From assembly GCA_945861585.1 (NCBI GenBank), contig CAMAVC010000022.1:1-40303 (forward strand): a DNA stretch of 40,303 nt, written 5' to 3'. Each line of letters starts with the position of its first letter. The first letter of the stretch is position 1. The DNA comes from Planctomicrobium piriforme (GTDB lineage: Bacteria; Planctomycetota; Planctomycetia; Pirellulales; UBA1268). The position numbers and the translations under genes are program-made. Of this stretch, positions 7,857 to 18,602 are shown in pieces. The notes beneath the pieces are model-generated. The model was not told the DNA's origin, ran no database searches, and saw only the letters and a program-made list of their open reading frames with translations.

Positions 7857-10800
7857 ATGTTCGAACCCGTCCGCGGCAAGCCCGACTTTCCCGCCCTCGA
7901 AAAATCGATCGCCGCGCTGTGGCGCGAGCGAGGCACGTATGCCAAGTCGCTCGAGCAGCGGCGCGGGGCGAAGCGGTTCGTGTTTTACGAAGGCCCGCCG
8001 ACGGCCAACGGGATGCCCCACCCCGGCCACTGCCTCACCCGCACGATCAAAGACCTCTACCCGCGCTACCGCACGATGCGCGGCGAATACTGTGAACGCA
8101 AGGCCGGCTGGGACACCCACGGCTTGCCCGTCGAGGTGGAGGTGTGCAAGGAGCTCGGCATCCACTCGAAGGCAGAGATCGAGGCCTACGGTGTCGAGCC
8201 CTTCATCCACAAGTGCCAGGAGAGCGTGTGGCGCTACATGAAGGAGTGGGAGACGCTCACCGAGCGGATCGGCTTCTGGATCGACCTCTCCCAGGCGTAT
8301 GTCACCTACCACCAGAGTTTCGTTGAGAGCGTGTGGTGGGCGCTGGCGACGCTCTTTGACAACGGTCTGCTCTATCAAGGCCACAAGATCGTGTGGTGGT
8401 GGGCGCAGGGAGGCACGGCGCTCTCCAGTGGCGAAGTCGGCCAGGGCTACAAGGAAGTCGCAGACCCGAGCGTCTACGTCGCCTTCCCGCTGCTCGACGA
8501 CGCGGGCGTAGCGACAAATCGCAGCCTCGTGGCCTGGACGACCACGCCCTGGACGCTGCCGTCGAACCAGTTCGCCGCCGTGAAGGCCGACCTCGCCTAC
8601 GTCGTCCTCCGCGAGGCCTCTCCCCCCACGGAAGCCCGAGGCGTAAGCCGAGAGGATGCCCCCGCCTCCCTTCCGCCGGAATACGTCGTCGCCGAGCCGC
8701 TCGCGGCCGCTCTCGGCGAGAAAATGAAAAAACACTTCGACGTCGTCGATCGGATGCCGGGCAGCGCTCTCGTCGGCCGCTCCTATCTGCCGCCGTTCGA
8801 CACCTTCCGCGAGCCGGGGCCGCCCCGCACGGCGTCGCTCGCCGCCGGAGGCTCAGCTCCAGTCGCCTGGCGAGTCGTTGCCGCCGACTTCGTGACCACC
8901 GACTCGGGCACGGGCATCGTCCACATCGCGCCGGCCTTCGGCGAGGTCGATTACACCGTCCTCGTCGCCGAACAGGCCCGGTTTGCCGCCGACCCGGGGC
9001 CCGTGCTCCTCAACGCCGTCGCCCCGGACGGCACGTTCACCGATGTGTTCGGCATGGGCAGCGGCCGGTTCGTGAAGGACTGCGACCGCGATATCACCCG
9101 CGACATCAAGGCCCGCGGCCTTCTCGTCCACCAGGAACAATACGTTCACGACTATCCGTTTTGCTGGCGGGCAGACGCCGACCCGCTCATTCAGTATCCC
9201 CGCGAGAGCTGGTTCATCCGCACAAGCCAGTTCCGCGACGCGATGCTCGCCAACAACGCCCGCATCGACTGGCTGCCCGAACACATCAAGGACGGCCGGT
9301 TCGGCAACTTCCTCGAGACCAACGTCGACTGGGCGCTCTCACGCGAGCGCTACTGGGGCACGCCGCTGCCGATCTGGGTGTGCGAGGCGACCGGGAAAAT
9401 GGAGGCCGTGCCATCCTACGCCGCACTCCTCGCCAAGCCTGGCATCCAGGGCACCGAGGTCTTCGACACGGCAAAGGCTACGAATCCGCACCTGTCCGAC
9501 GACTTGAAGGTTCACAAGCCCTACATCGACGCCGTGACATACGACTCGCCGTTCGCTGTGGGAGCCCGCATGCGGCGGGTGAGCGAGGTGATCGACTGCT
9601 GGTTCGACTCGGGCGCGATGCCGTTCGCCCAGTGGGGCTGGCCGCACGCCGGCGACGCGGAGTTCCAGGCCCAGTTCCCGGCCGACTTCATCTCCGAGGC
9701 GATCGACCAGACCCGCGGCTGGTTCTACAGCCAGCTCGCGATCAGCACGCTCCTGTTTGGAGAGCGGGCCAGCGACACCGCACGACCGTATCCCCATCCC
9801 TTCAAGACCTGCATCGTCCTCGGCCACATGCTCGGCGAAGACGGGCAGAAGATGAGCAAGAGCAAACGCAACTACAAGGAGCCGGCGGTCATCTTCGACA
9901 CGTACGGCGCCGACGCCCTGCGCTGGTTTTTCCTCGCCGGCCAGCCGCCCTGGAACAGCATCCGCTACAGCGAGCGGGCGATCCGCGAGAGCGTGCCAGA
10001 GTTTCTGCTCCGGCTCTGGAACGTCTATTCGTTCTTCACGATCTACGCCCGGATCGACGGCTTCGATCCGGCGTCGGGGCTTACCGCCTCCGGTCCACTC
10101 GACCACGCCCACCTCGCGGCCGGCCGCGGCTGGCGGCCCGCCGCAGACCGTGGCGAGCTCGATCGCTGGATGCTCTCGGAACTGCATGCCACGGCGGCGG
10201 ACATGGTCGGGCGCATGGACGCGTTCGACCATTTCGCCGCGGCCACGCGTCTCTCGGCCCTCGTGGATGCCGTCAGCAATTGGTATGTGCGCCGCAGCCG
10301 CGATCGCTTCTGGGCGGCGGGCCGCGCCGATGGCGGCCCCGGCACGAATCAGGAGAAGCTCGACGCCTACTGGACGCTCTACGAGACGCTCATCACGATC
10401 ACGAAGCTCGCCGCACCGTTCGTGCCGTTCGTCACCGAGGCGATTTGGCGCAACCTCGCCGTCGCAGCCTTCGGCGACCGCGTGCCTGAGAGCGTGCATC
10501 TCACCGATTATCCGGCGGGTGACGCCGCACTCATCGACGAGGCCCTCGTCAGCCGGATGACACTCGTGCGCGACGTCTCGTCGCTCGGCCGGGCCGCCCG
10601 TGCCGCCGAGAAGCTCAAGGTCCGTCAGCCGCTGGCGAAGGTGGAGGTGATCCTCGCCCATGCCTCGCCTGCCGACGAGCAATGGCTGGCGGCCCACGCC
10701 GACCTCGTGTGCGACGAGCTCAACGTGAAGCAGTTCGAAATCTGCCGCGAGCCCGACCGCTACATCACTCGCAGCGTCCTTCCCGACCTCAAGAAGCTCG

Positions 10801-11318
10801 GCCCCAAACTCGGCAAGGATCTGCCCAAGGCCCGCGACGCGCTCACGAAGGCCGATGCGGCCGCCCTGCTCGCCACGCTCACGCGCGACGGCCAAGCACA
10901 GCTCTCGCTACCCGGCGGCAGCACGGCCGTGATCGAGAAAGACGACGTCCTCATCCGCACGACCGCGAACGAGGGCTGGGCGGCGGCCGAGAGCCCACTG
11001 GCGGTCGTCGTGATCGCCAAGGACCTGACGCCCGAGCTCGTGGCCGAGGGGCTCGTCCGTGAGGTGGTGCACGCGGTGCAGTCGCAGCGCAAGACGCTCG
11101 ACCTGGAGTTCACCGACCGCATCACGCTCGGGTTTGAAACCTCCTCCGCCGAGCTTCGTGCCGCCCTGGAGGCCCACCTCGACTACGTTGCCGGCGAGAC
11201 GCTCGCCACGACCGCGACCTTCGGCCCGCTCGCCAGCGCAGCCTCCGAAACACTCGACCTCGACGGCCACCCCCTCACCATCCACCTGAAATCGGTGCCT
11301 GGCACCGAATCCAGGTAA
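7857..11318 (+). CDS. ileS: Isoleucyl-tRNA synthetase, long (type 2-like) form
   Basis: Charges tRNA-Ile with isoleucine. At 1153 residues it is longer than the about 940 of E. coli IleRS and looks like the eukaryote-like type 2 enzymes. Motifs: the HIGH signature as HPGH (residues 55-58), the WDTHGLPVE block after it, an editing domain in the middle ([16 protein letters not shown]), the class [14 protein letters not shown] segment and KMSKS at 665-669. The anticodon-binding domain and a long C-terminal extension follow. ATG 7857 opens on [18 protein letters not shown], the usual start. The last codons (encoding SVPGTESR) fall in a dispersed palindromic repeat, so the C-terminus was probably altered by repeat insertion. 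Confidence 0.97.
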   Translation: MFEPVRGKPDFPALEKSIAALWRERGTYAKSLEQRRGAKRFVFYEGPPTANGMPHPGHCLTRTIKDLYPRYRTMRGEYCERKAGWDTHGLPVEVEVCKELGIHSKAEIEAYGVEPFIHKCQESVWRYMKEWETLTERIGFWIDLSQAYVTYHQSFVESVWWALATLFDNGLLYQGHKIVWWWAQGGTALSSGEVGQGYKEVADPSVYVAFPLLDDAGVATNRSLVAWTTTPWTLPSNQFAAVKADLAYVVLREASPPTEARGVSREDAPASLPPEYVVAEPLAAALGEKMKKHFDVVDRMPGSALVGRSYLPPFDTFREPGPPRTASLAAGGSAPVAWRVVAADFVTTDSGTGIVHIAPAFGEVDYTVLVAEQARFAADPGPVLLNAVAPDGTFTDVFGMGSGRFVKDCDRDITRDIKARGLLVHQEQYVHDYPFCWRADADPLIQYPRESWFIRTSQFRDAMLANNARIDWLPEHIKDGRFGNFLETNVDWALSRERYWGTPLPIWVCEATGKMEAVPSYAALLAKPGIQGTEVFDTAKATNPHLSDDLKVHKPYIDAVTYDSPFAVGARMRRVSEVIDCWFDSGAMPFAQWGWPHAGDAEFQAQFPADFISEAIDQTRGWFYSQLAISTLLFGERASDTARPYPHPFKTCIVLGHMLGEDGQKMSKSKRNYKEPAVIFDTYGADALRWFFLAGQPPWNSIRYSERAIRESVPEFLLRLWNVYSFFTIYARIDGFDPASGLTASGPLDHAHLAAGRGWRPAADRGELDRWMLSELHATAADMVGRMDAFDHFAAATRLSALVDAVSNWYVRRSRDRFWAAGRADGGPGTNQEKLDAYWTLYETLITITKLAAPFVPFVTEAIWRNLAVAAFGDRVPESVHLTDYPAGDAALIDEALVSRMTLVRDVSSLGRAARAAEKLKVRQPLAKVEVILAHASPADEQWLAAHADLVCDELNVKQFEICREPDRYITRSVLPDLKKLGPKLGKDLPKARDALTKADAAALLATLTRDGQAQLSLPGGSTAVIEKDDVLIRTTANEGWAAAESPLAVVVIAKDLTPELVAEGLVREVVHAVQSQRKTLDLEFTDRITLGFETSSAELRAALEAHLDYVAGETLATTATFGPLASAASETLDLDGHPLTIHLKSVPGTESR
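11287..11311. repeat. Palindromic repeat (CGGTGCCTGGCACCG), left arm
   Basis: A 25-base unit holding the palindrome CGGTGCCTGGCACCG. Its exact reverse complement is at 11349-11373. This copy lies inside the ileS reading frame and encodes its C-terminal KSVPGTES. Confidence 0.88.
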
Positions 11319-11348
11319 GCTGCGCAAGCCTGCACCGCATATTGCCCA

Positions 11349-11373
11349 GATTCGGTGCCAGGCACCGATTTCA
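11349..11373. repeat. Palindromic repeat (CGGTGCCAGGCACCG), right arm
   Basis: Perfect 25-base inverted copy of 11287-11311, separated by 37 bases. Together they can form a 25-bp stem enclosing the ileS stop codon. This arm ends one base before the purN start codon, so the expected Shine-Dalgarno position of purN is repeat sequence. Confidence 0.88.
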
Positions 11374-11374
11374 C

Positions 11375-11950
11375 ATGCCCATCCGCCTCGCCATCCTGCT
11401 CTCCGGCTCCGGCCGCACGCTCGAGAATCTTCTCGAGTGGATCGCCGCGGGCAGGCTCGGCGCCAGTGTGGAGGTCGTGATTGCCAGCCGCGGCGATGTC
11501 CGCGGCGTCGAGGTGGCTCAACGGGCCGGCCTGCCGACGCACGTGCTGCCCCAGGGAACGCACTCCACCGCCGAGTGGAGTGCCGAGATCTTTGCCACCT
11601 GTCGAGCCGCCAAGGCTGATCTCGTCGTGATGGCAGGATTTCTCAAGCTCGTGGAAATTGCTGCCGATTTCGCGGGCCGGGTGATCAACATCCACCCTGC
11701 CCTGCTTCCCGCCTTCGGCGGGAAGGGATTTCACGGGATGCACGTTCATCGGTCCGTGCTCGCCCGTGGCTGCACCGTCTCCGGCTGTACGGTGCATCTC
11801 GTGGATAACGAGTACGATCACGGTCGAATCATCCTCCAGAAGACGGTGCCGGTGCTCCCCGACGACACGCCCGAATCGCTCGCCGCCCGGGTGTTCGCCG
11901 TCGAGTGCCACGCCCTTCCCGAAGCGATCGCGCGTTTCTCCCAATCTTGA
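11375..11950 (+). CDS. purN: Phosphoribosylglycinamide formyltransferase
   Basis: Transfers formyl from 10-formyl-THF to GAR in purine synthesis. The 191-residue protein has the GAR phosphate-binding LSGSGRTLENLL near the N-terminus, VVMAGFLKLV, the catalytic Asn-His pair in INIHPALLPAFGGKGFHGMHVH, and the aspartate in DHGRIILQK completing the catalytic triad. Length is normal. ATG 11375 gives the standard start (PIRLAILLSGSG). No ribosome-binding site is visible, because the bases before the ATG belong to the inverted repeat whose other arm is in the ileS 3' end; folding would bury the purN start. Confidence 0.95.
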   Translation: MPIRLAILLSGSGRTLENLLEWIAAGRLGASVEVVIASRGDVRGVEVAQRAGLPTHVLPQGTHSTAEWSAEIFATCRAAKADLVVMAGFLKLVEIAADFAGRVINIHPALLPAFGGKGFHGMHVHRSVLARGCTVSGCTVHLVDNEYDHGRIILQKTVPVLPDDTPESLAARVFAVECHALPEAIARFSQS

Positions 11951-11979
11951 TTTGCCTCCCTTCCGACACGAGGACTCTC

Positions 11980-12501
11980 ATGCCCCGCTCACTCGGCAAC
12001 GTGATCGCCGACTCGCTCCAGCTCTCGATCGGCTACGCCGACCGGCTCTTGAAGGACGTGCCGGCCGAGCGGTTCGCGCGGTTCGCGGTGGTGGGTGGCC
12101 AGATCGTGGAGTCGAATCACCCGGCCTTCGTCTACGGCCACCTCAGCCTCTACGCCCCAAAGATCCTGCACCAGATCGGTTGTCCGGCCCCTCCGGTGCC
12201 TGAGCACTTCGAGATCCGGTTCTCGAAGGACGCGAAGTGCGTCGACGACCCCGACCTCGACCTCTATCCGTCGATGGACGAAATCGTCACGTTTTTCCAC
12301 GAGGGACACCGGATGGTGACCGGGGCGCTCCGCAGCACGCCCGAAGACGTCTTCCAGCAGTCCAATCCGGCCGAGGGGCGGATGAAGGAACTCTTTCCCA
12401 CGATCGGCTCGGTGCAGGCCTTCTACTGCGGCGGCCACATGATGATGCACCTCGGCCAGGTGAGCGCCTGGCGGCGGATGGAAGGCCTCGGCGCCGCCTG
12501 A
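11980..12501 (+). CDS. DinB superfamily protein
   Basis: A 173-residue protein with the four-helix pattern of the DinB/YfiT metalloprotein superfamily. Its N-terminal helix (NVIADSLQLSIGYADRLLKDVP) is typical, and histidines suited to bind one divalent metal occur in YGHLSLY, FFHEGHRM and the closing GGHMMMHLGQVSAWRRMEG, which resembles the conserved H-x3-H motif. Members include thiol S-transferases and hydrolases of unknown substrate. ATG 11980 follows GAGGACTCTC, an acceptable ribosome site. It is 29 bases downstream of purN on the same strand. No specific reaction can be assigned. Confidence 0.82.
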   Translation: MPRSLGNVIADSLQLSIGYADRLLKDVPAERFARFAVVGGQIVESNHPAFVYGHLSLYAPKILHQIGCPAPPVPEHFEIRFSKDAKCVDDPDLDLYPSMDEIVTFFHEGHRMVTGALRSTPEDVFQQSNPAEGRMKELFPTIGSVQAFYCGGHMMMHLGQVSAWRRMEGLGAA

Positions 12502-12526
12502 GGTGAGCTGCCGATATACTTTTGCC

Positions 12527-13081
12527 ATGCCACCTCGCTCCGACCTCCCCGCCGACGACCTCCCCGCCCTGCCCCGCTGGGTGCTCGGGCTGGGGGCCGT
12601 CCTCGCGCTGCTCGGCCTCCTCGCGCTCGCAGCGCCCTGGGCAGCATCGACGGTGATCGACTATGTGTGCGCCGGCACGCTCATCGCCGCCGGCATCTCG
12701 CAGCTCGGCATGACGGCGGCCACGTGGACCTGGCGGGGCTTCTGGGTCACGCTCCTCTGCGGCGTGCTCTCGATCGTGGCCGGCACGGCGATGCTCGCGA
12801 TTCCCGTCGAGGGGATTCACGCGCTCGTCACGTTCCTCGGCCTCGTGATTCTGTTCCAGGCGGCCGCGAAGCTGGCGGCGGCGTGGTCGGCACCTCCGGG
12901 CTTCCCCTGGGGCTGGATCCTCTTCGACGGGATCGTGACGGCGATCCTCGGCGGCATCCTGCTCGCGGCACCGGCCGCGCAGGCCGGCGTATATCTCGGC
13001 GTGCTGATTGGCATCAACCTGCTCTCGAGCGGCATCTCGTTTCTCGCCGCCGGCCTCTGGCTCCGCCGCAGCCTCCAGTAG
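12527..13081 (+). CDS. HdeD/DUF308-family membrane protein
   Basis: A 184-residue integral membrane protein with six predicted transmembrane helices and only short loops: the first at about residues 18-40 (WVLGLGAVLALLGLLALAAP), the last at about 155-178 (GVLIGINLLSSGISFLAAGL). The three helical pairs share the glycine-rich pattern of the HdeD/DUF308 repeat. HdeD takes part in acid resistance at high cell density in enterobacteria; here the role is unknown. Start ATG 12527 lies 25 bases after the DinB-like gene, so they may be co-transcribed. No signal peptide beyond the first helix and no catalytic residues. Confidence 0.85.
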   Translation: MPPRSDLPADDLPALPRWVLGLGAVLALLGLLALAAPWAASTVIDYVCAGTLIAAGISQLGMTAATWTWRGFWVTLLCGVLSIVAGTAMLAIPVEGIHALVTFLGLVILFQAAAKLAAAWSAPPGFPWGWILFDGIVTAILGGILLAAPAAQAGVYLGVLIGINLLSSGISFLAAGLWLRRSLQ

Positions 13082-13139
13082 CGCCTCCGCCGCTTTCCCT
13101 CGCGCGGCTCCGGCTGCGGAGCAGTCGAAGCGTCCCACC

Positions 13140-13460
13140 TCACCCGAGCCACTCGGGCTGGAAGAGCATCACGCCGCCGAGTAGGTTCTCCGCGGCCACG
13201 ATCCGCAGCCGATCCTGGACGTTGACGAGAATCGACAGCAGCAGGAGCAGCACCCACATCGCACAGGGATTGAAGCCGTCAACGAGCCCGATCGCGAGCG
13301 TGAAGAGCGGCATCCCGAGGGCCTGCGGATCGACCGTTCCAGGCAGCGGCACACCGGCTACAGCCGGGCCGCGTGAATACTTCCAGTTGGAGCAACGGCT
13401 TCGCCAGGGCTGGAGCTTCGATGCTTGGTACTCCTTGGCGATCTCGTTATAGTTCGACAC
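13140..13460 (-). pseudogene. Chimeric remnant: methyltransferase start joined to DsbD-like fragment
   Basis: Reading leftwards from GTG 13460, the frame begins NYNEIAKEYQASKLQPWR, which looks like the first residues of a class I SAM methyltransferase, and then switches to a stretch (GLVDGFNPCAMWVLLLLLSI, then LVNVQDRLRIVA) typical of membrane thiol-redox (DsbD/CcdA-like) proteins, where the Asn-Pro-Cys is the redox site of the first helix. It then jumps to AENLLGGVMLFQPEWLG, which looks like the far C-terminus of such a protein. The 106-residue product has at most one membrane span, against six to eight expected, so this is best read as fragments of two genes joined by deletion. It overlaps no functional gene and covers most of the 13082-13477 interval. 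Confidence 0.62.
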
Positions 13461-13477
13461 CCTGTGTGACCCTCGTG

Positions 13478-14221
13478 ATGCGTGATGCCTGCGAAGACTG
13501 GCGGCGGTTCGATGCCCAGAAGATCCCGAGCAAGGCCTCGACGCCGCAGCTCGATAGGTTTCTTGCCGCGGTGCAAGAGACCGCATCTGAGAGCCAGCCG
13601 CTCGCGCTGCTCGATGTCGGGTGTGGGACAGGGCGGCTCGGCAGGCAGCTGTACGAGCGGGGATTCTCCGTGCTGGGCGTCGACGTCAATCCAGATGCCA
13701 TTCGCGCCGCCCAGGAGCTGGCCGCTGCGGCCGACGCCCCGGGCCGCTCCCTGCGGTTCGTCGAGGGCGACTTTGCGGCGGAGCAATCGCCGCGGATCGA
13801 TGGAGGACCGTTCGACGTTGTCGTCTGCCAACTGGTGCTCTCGATCATCGGCGACGCCCGTCAGCGAACGAATCTTTTGCGTCATGTGCACGAGAATCTC
13901 CGGCCCGGTGCCTGGCTTTACCTGTCGGCCTCGGGCGTGTCGGACACGATCAACGCCGGATACGCCCGGCTGTATGCCGATGACATCCACCTGACCGGCG
14001 AACGGCACAGCTACCTCTCGCGGAATCAACAGGGCGAGGTGCTGTACATGACCCACCACTTCACGGCCGATGAACTCGTGCAGCAGCTCGACGCGGCGGG
14101 ATTTGGCCAGATCAGCGTGACGACCGAGAAAGAGGCGAGCAGTCGCCGGCCGGACGAGGCGGCTTACTTTCACTACGCGACATGCCGCACGGAATTCGGT
14201 CAGGCACCCACCGGCGATTGA
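13478..14221 (+). CDS. Class I SAM-dependent methyltransferase
   Basis: A 247-residue soluble protein with the SAM-binding fold: motif I LLDVGCGTGRLG (about residues 45-56), the acidic ribose-binding VLGVDVNPDAI next, motif II at EGDFAAEQ, and FDVVVCQLVLSIIGDA with the post-motif LLRHVHENLRPGAWLYLS. This is the arrangement of ubiquinone/menaquinone-type and small-molecule methyltransferases. The C-terminal part (HHFTADELVQQLDAAGF) is also usual. The start is uncertain: ATG 13478 is taken, but the frame is open to 13373 and no ribosome site is clear. It sits in a patch of decayed genes, so it may be a recent arrival. Substrate unknown. Confidence 0.82.
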   Translation: MRDACEDWRRFDAQKIPSKASTPQLDRFLAAVQETASESQPLALLDVGCGTGRLGRQLYERGFSVLGVDVNPDAIRAAQELAAAADAPGRSLRFVEGDFAAEQSPRIDGGPFDVVVCQLVLSIIGDARQRTNLLRHVHENLRPGAWLYLSASGVSDTINAGYARLYADDIHLTGERHSYLSRNQQGEVLYMTHHFTADELVQQLDAAGFGQISVTTEKEASSRRPDEAAYFHYATCRTEFGQAPTGD

Positions 14222-14279
14222 CAGAAGGAATGTTGCACGAACAACCGAGCTCCAGCCACAAAGTCAGTCAGGCGTGATA

Positions 14280-14420
14280 CTAGCGCAACTGCGCTATCAG
14301 GTGGGCGTCGCCATCGACCTTGTAGACCATGCGGTGCTCGTCGTTGATGCGCTGCGACCAGTATCCAGCCAATGCGTGCTTCAAAGCTCCGGCTTGCCGG
14401 TTCCGGCGTTTCCCCGATCG
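14280..14420 (-). pseudogene. Remnant of a YoeB/Txe family toxin gene
   Basis: The minus strand encodes LKHALAGYWSQRINDEHRMV followed by YKVDGDAHLIAQLR and a stop. This is the C-terminal half of YoeB, including the conserved ribonuclease residues in RINDEHRxVY. Just upstream, another frame reads GNAGTGKPEL, the segment that precedes it in intact YoeB (GxGKPEPLKH), so one base has been lost in a proline codon. The N-terminal half is missing and no YefM-type antitoxin gene is adjacent. The left boundary at 14280 is the stop codon; the right boundary is approximate. Confidence 0.75.
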
Positions 14421-14700
14421 TCTCGCCGGTGTCGATGCGTCAACCACCCCGGATTCTCGCTCCGAAGTTGGCCTCGTTTCAGGGGGACAGGTCACGTCGA
14501 GAAAACCCTGCCGCCGAAACCACCGGATCACGCGGTGGCGCACCCCAAGCACCGGGCCCGGGCGAACCCGTGGCACACGATCCCGCACCGCAGATACGCG
14601 AGGAACTCGTCCTCGACGTGCCGCGCCACGGGCTCGCCCCACGCCTGCCGCTCGCCCAGATGCCGATGCGGACAGAGTGCAACCACATGCGGGGCCGCCT
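14421..14700 (-). mobile_element. Decayed IS91-type transposase fragment
   Basis: On the minus strand, one frame (stop at 14528) reads LGERQAWGEPVARHVEDEFL followed by AYLRCGIVCHGFARARCLGC. This matches the start of the zinc-binding domain of IS91/Y2-type transposases, which usually continues 'FxRxLxCGxLxxGFARxRC'. Another frame then gives RVIRWFRRQGFLD and, further on, SGVVDAST, which resemble later blocks of the same protein (VLRWFxRxGxL and GFSLDASxR). The blocks are in the right order but with frameshifts and large deletions. No terminal sequences are visible. Borders are approximate, and the left one abuts the YoeB remnant. Confidence 0.6.
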
Positions 14701-14735
14701 CCGATCGGCCTCCCTCGCGGCCGCGGCGGTCCGCC

Positions 14736-14771
14736 TTGACCTGCTTGCCCCTTGCATTACAATGTATTACA
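14736..14771 (+). promoter_or_regulatory. Promoter and probable autoregulatory operator of the RHH/PIN module
   Basis: A -35 TTGACC (14736-14741), 16-bp spacer and -10 TACAAT (14758-14763) place the transcription start close to ATG 14771, which implies a leaderless or nearly leaderless mRNA. Two ATTACA direct repeats, at 14756-14761 and 14766-14771, are exactly 10 bp apart, and TACAATGTA is a short palindrome. Ribbon-helix-helix repressors commonly bind such helically phased repeats, so the antitoxin probably represses its own promoter here. Confidence 0.6.
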
Positions 14772-14989
14772 TGGAAACGACGCTGAATGTTAGAATTCCG
14801 GCGGATCTCAAGCGTCAACTGGACGCCCTGAGCCGACGACAGCACCGGCCGTCGAGTGAGCTCGTGCGGGAATCCTTGCGGCGCTACATCGCCAGCGAGC
14901 AGTTTGCGGCGCTTCGGAAGATGACCGTACCCCTCGCGGAAGCGCAAGGGTTCATTACTGACGACGACATCTTCAAGGCTGTCTCGTGA
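14771..14989 (+). CDS. Ribbon-helix-helix antitoxin (VapB-like)
   Basis: A 72-residue protein. The N-terminal TTLNVRIPADLKRQLDALSR is the beta strand and first helix of a ribbon-helix-helix DNA-binding domain, followed by RPSSELVRESLRRYI as the second helix. The C-terminal part (ALRKMTVPLAEAQGFITDDD) would wrap the toxin. It overlaps the PIN-domain gene by four bases (GTGA), as expected for a toxin-antitoxin pair. ATG 14771 is chosen because the only upstream ATG (14762) lies in the -10 box. Expected to neutralise the toxin and repress the shared promoter. Confidence 0.85.
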   Translation: METTLNVRIPADLKRQLDALSRRQHRPSSELVRESLRRYIASEQFAALRKMTVPLAEAQGFITDDDIFKAVS

Positions 14990-15384
14990 GGGTGGTGCTC
15001 GACACGAACGTGCTGTTGGCGGCCATCGCCACGCACGGTTTGTGTCAGGCCCTGGTGACGCTCGTCTTTCGTGACCATATGGTCATTCTCTCCGAGCACA
15101 TCCTGGGCGAGGTCGCGAAGCACTATCGCGGAAAGTTCAAGGCAACCAAGCGACAAGCCGATGCGGCTGTCGCCATGCTGCGGGCAAACGGTGAAATCGT
15201 GGAGCCAGTCACCGTGCCGCTCGGAACGGTTCGAGACAAAGATGACCTTCCCGTGCTGGGCACGGCCGTCGCGGGATCTGCGGCTGTCCTTGTGACGGGT
15301 GATCAGGAATTGCTCGTGCTTGGGCTCTTTCGCGGCGTCGCCATCCTTTCACCGCGGGATTTCTACGAACGTCTACGCGGATAA
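14986..15384 (+). CDS. PIN-domain toxin (VapC-like ribonuclease)
   Basis: A 132-residue PIN-domain protein. The acidic residues that hold metal in the active site are in place: Asp6 in VVLDTNVLL, Glu42 in LGEVAKHY, the DKDD cluster at 84-87 and Asp106 in TGDQELL. The closing RGVAILSPRDFYERL resembles the C-terminus of the PIN subgroup annotated as 'putative toxin-antitoxin system toxin, PIN family'. VapC-type proteins cleave tRNA or rRNA when freed from their antitoxin. The gene starts at GTG overlapping the antitoxin stop. It is intact, unlike the YoeB remnant beside it. Confidence 0.87.
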   Translation: MRVVLDTNVLLAAIATHGLCQALVTLVFRDHMVILSEHILGEVAKHYRGKFKATKRQADAAVAMLRANGEIVEPVTVPLGTVRDKDDLPVLGTAVAGSAAVLVTGDQELLVLGLFRGVAILSPRDFYERLRG

Positions 15385-15420
15385 GGGCTGGCCGCTGAGG
15401 AAAATCATTTCAAGATGGAC

Positions 15421-15434
15421 GCACGCCTTGCGTG

Positions 15435-15435
<1 letters not shown>
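15421..15435 (-). terminator. Hairpin at the gcvP stop codon
   Basis: GCACGC-CTT-GCGTGC forms a perfect 6-bp stem with a three-base loop, starting at the last base of the gcvP stop codon on the minus strand. No T-run follows, so it may be only a weak terminator, lying between the convergent PIN toxin gene and gcvP. Confidence 0.35.
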
Positions 15436-18362
<2,927 letters not shown>

Positions 18363-18393
18363 GACAGGGCTCCGTTGCTGGGGCACCGCACGG

Positions 18394-18430
18394 GGCGGCA
18401 CCTGGCGCTAAGGTGCCGCCGGGGCGGCAC
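18394..18430 (-). promoter_or_regulatory. Candidate expression platform of the glycine riboswitch
   Basis: On the minus strand three segments follow the second aptamer: GTGCCGCC (18430-18423), GGCGGCACC (18420-18412) and GGTGCCGCC (18402-18394). The middle one can pair with either the first or the third, giving two mutually exclusive hairpins between the riboswitch and the gcvP ribosome site at about 18374-18370. This is the logic expected of a riboswitch decision element. Pairing is read from sequence; which fold corresponds to bound glycine is not known. Confidence 0.5.
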
Positions 18431-18438
18431 GGTGGGGA

Positions 18439-18602
18439 ACCCTGTTGTCCTGGGACCTGAGAGATTCGCCGCGGACTCCTATCCGCGGTTTGCCCCTTCG
18501 GTGGACGGGTTCACGAGGAACGCCGTCGCTCTCCAACAGTGTTTTTGTCTGTCAGTACTTTTGCCTGAGCGTTCAGCCTTCGGCGGTCTTGCGACTCTCT
18601 CC
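18439..18602 (-). ncRNA. Tandem glycine riboswitch upstream of gcvP
   Basis: Read on the minus strand, the leader holds two glycine aptamers in series. The first opens with GGAGAGAGTC and has CGCCGAAGG, then CTCAGGCAAAAGTACTGACAG. A short linker leads to the second, with GGAGAGCG, ACCGAAGGGGCAAACCGCG, AATCTCTCAGGT and CAGGACAACAGGG. The GGAGAG, CCGAAGG, CTCAGG(CA) and GGACA(A)CAG blocks are the hallmarks of this class, and its usual target is the glycine cleavage system, which is what follows. Glycine binding normally turns expression on. The 5' end overlaps the last 30 bases of the upstream GNAT gene. Confidence 0.93.

Noticed and set aside
7683-8735. N-terminal extension of the minus-strand membrane protein to 598 codons
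   Set aside because: The extra part is antisense to ileS, and a strong ribosome site sits right before ATG 7682.
14986-15384. Anti-phage defence island
   Set aside because: Only one toxin-antitoxin pair and decayed fragments are present; no restriction, CBASS, retron or CRISPR genes were seen.
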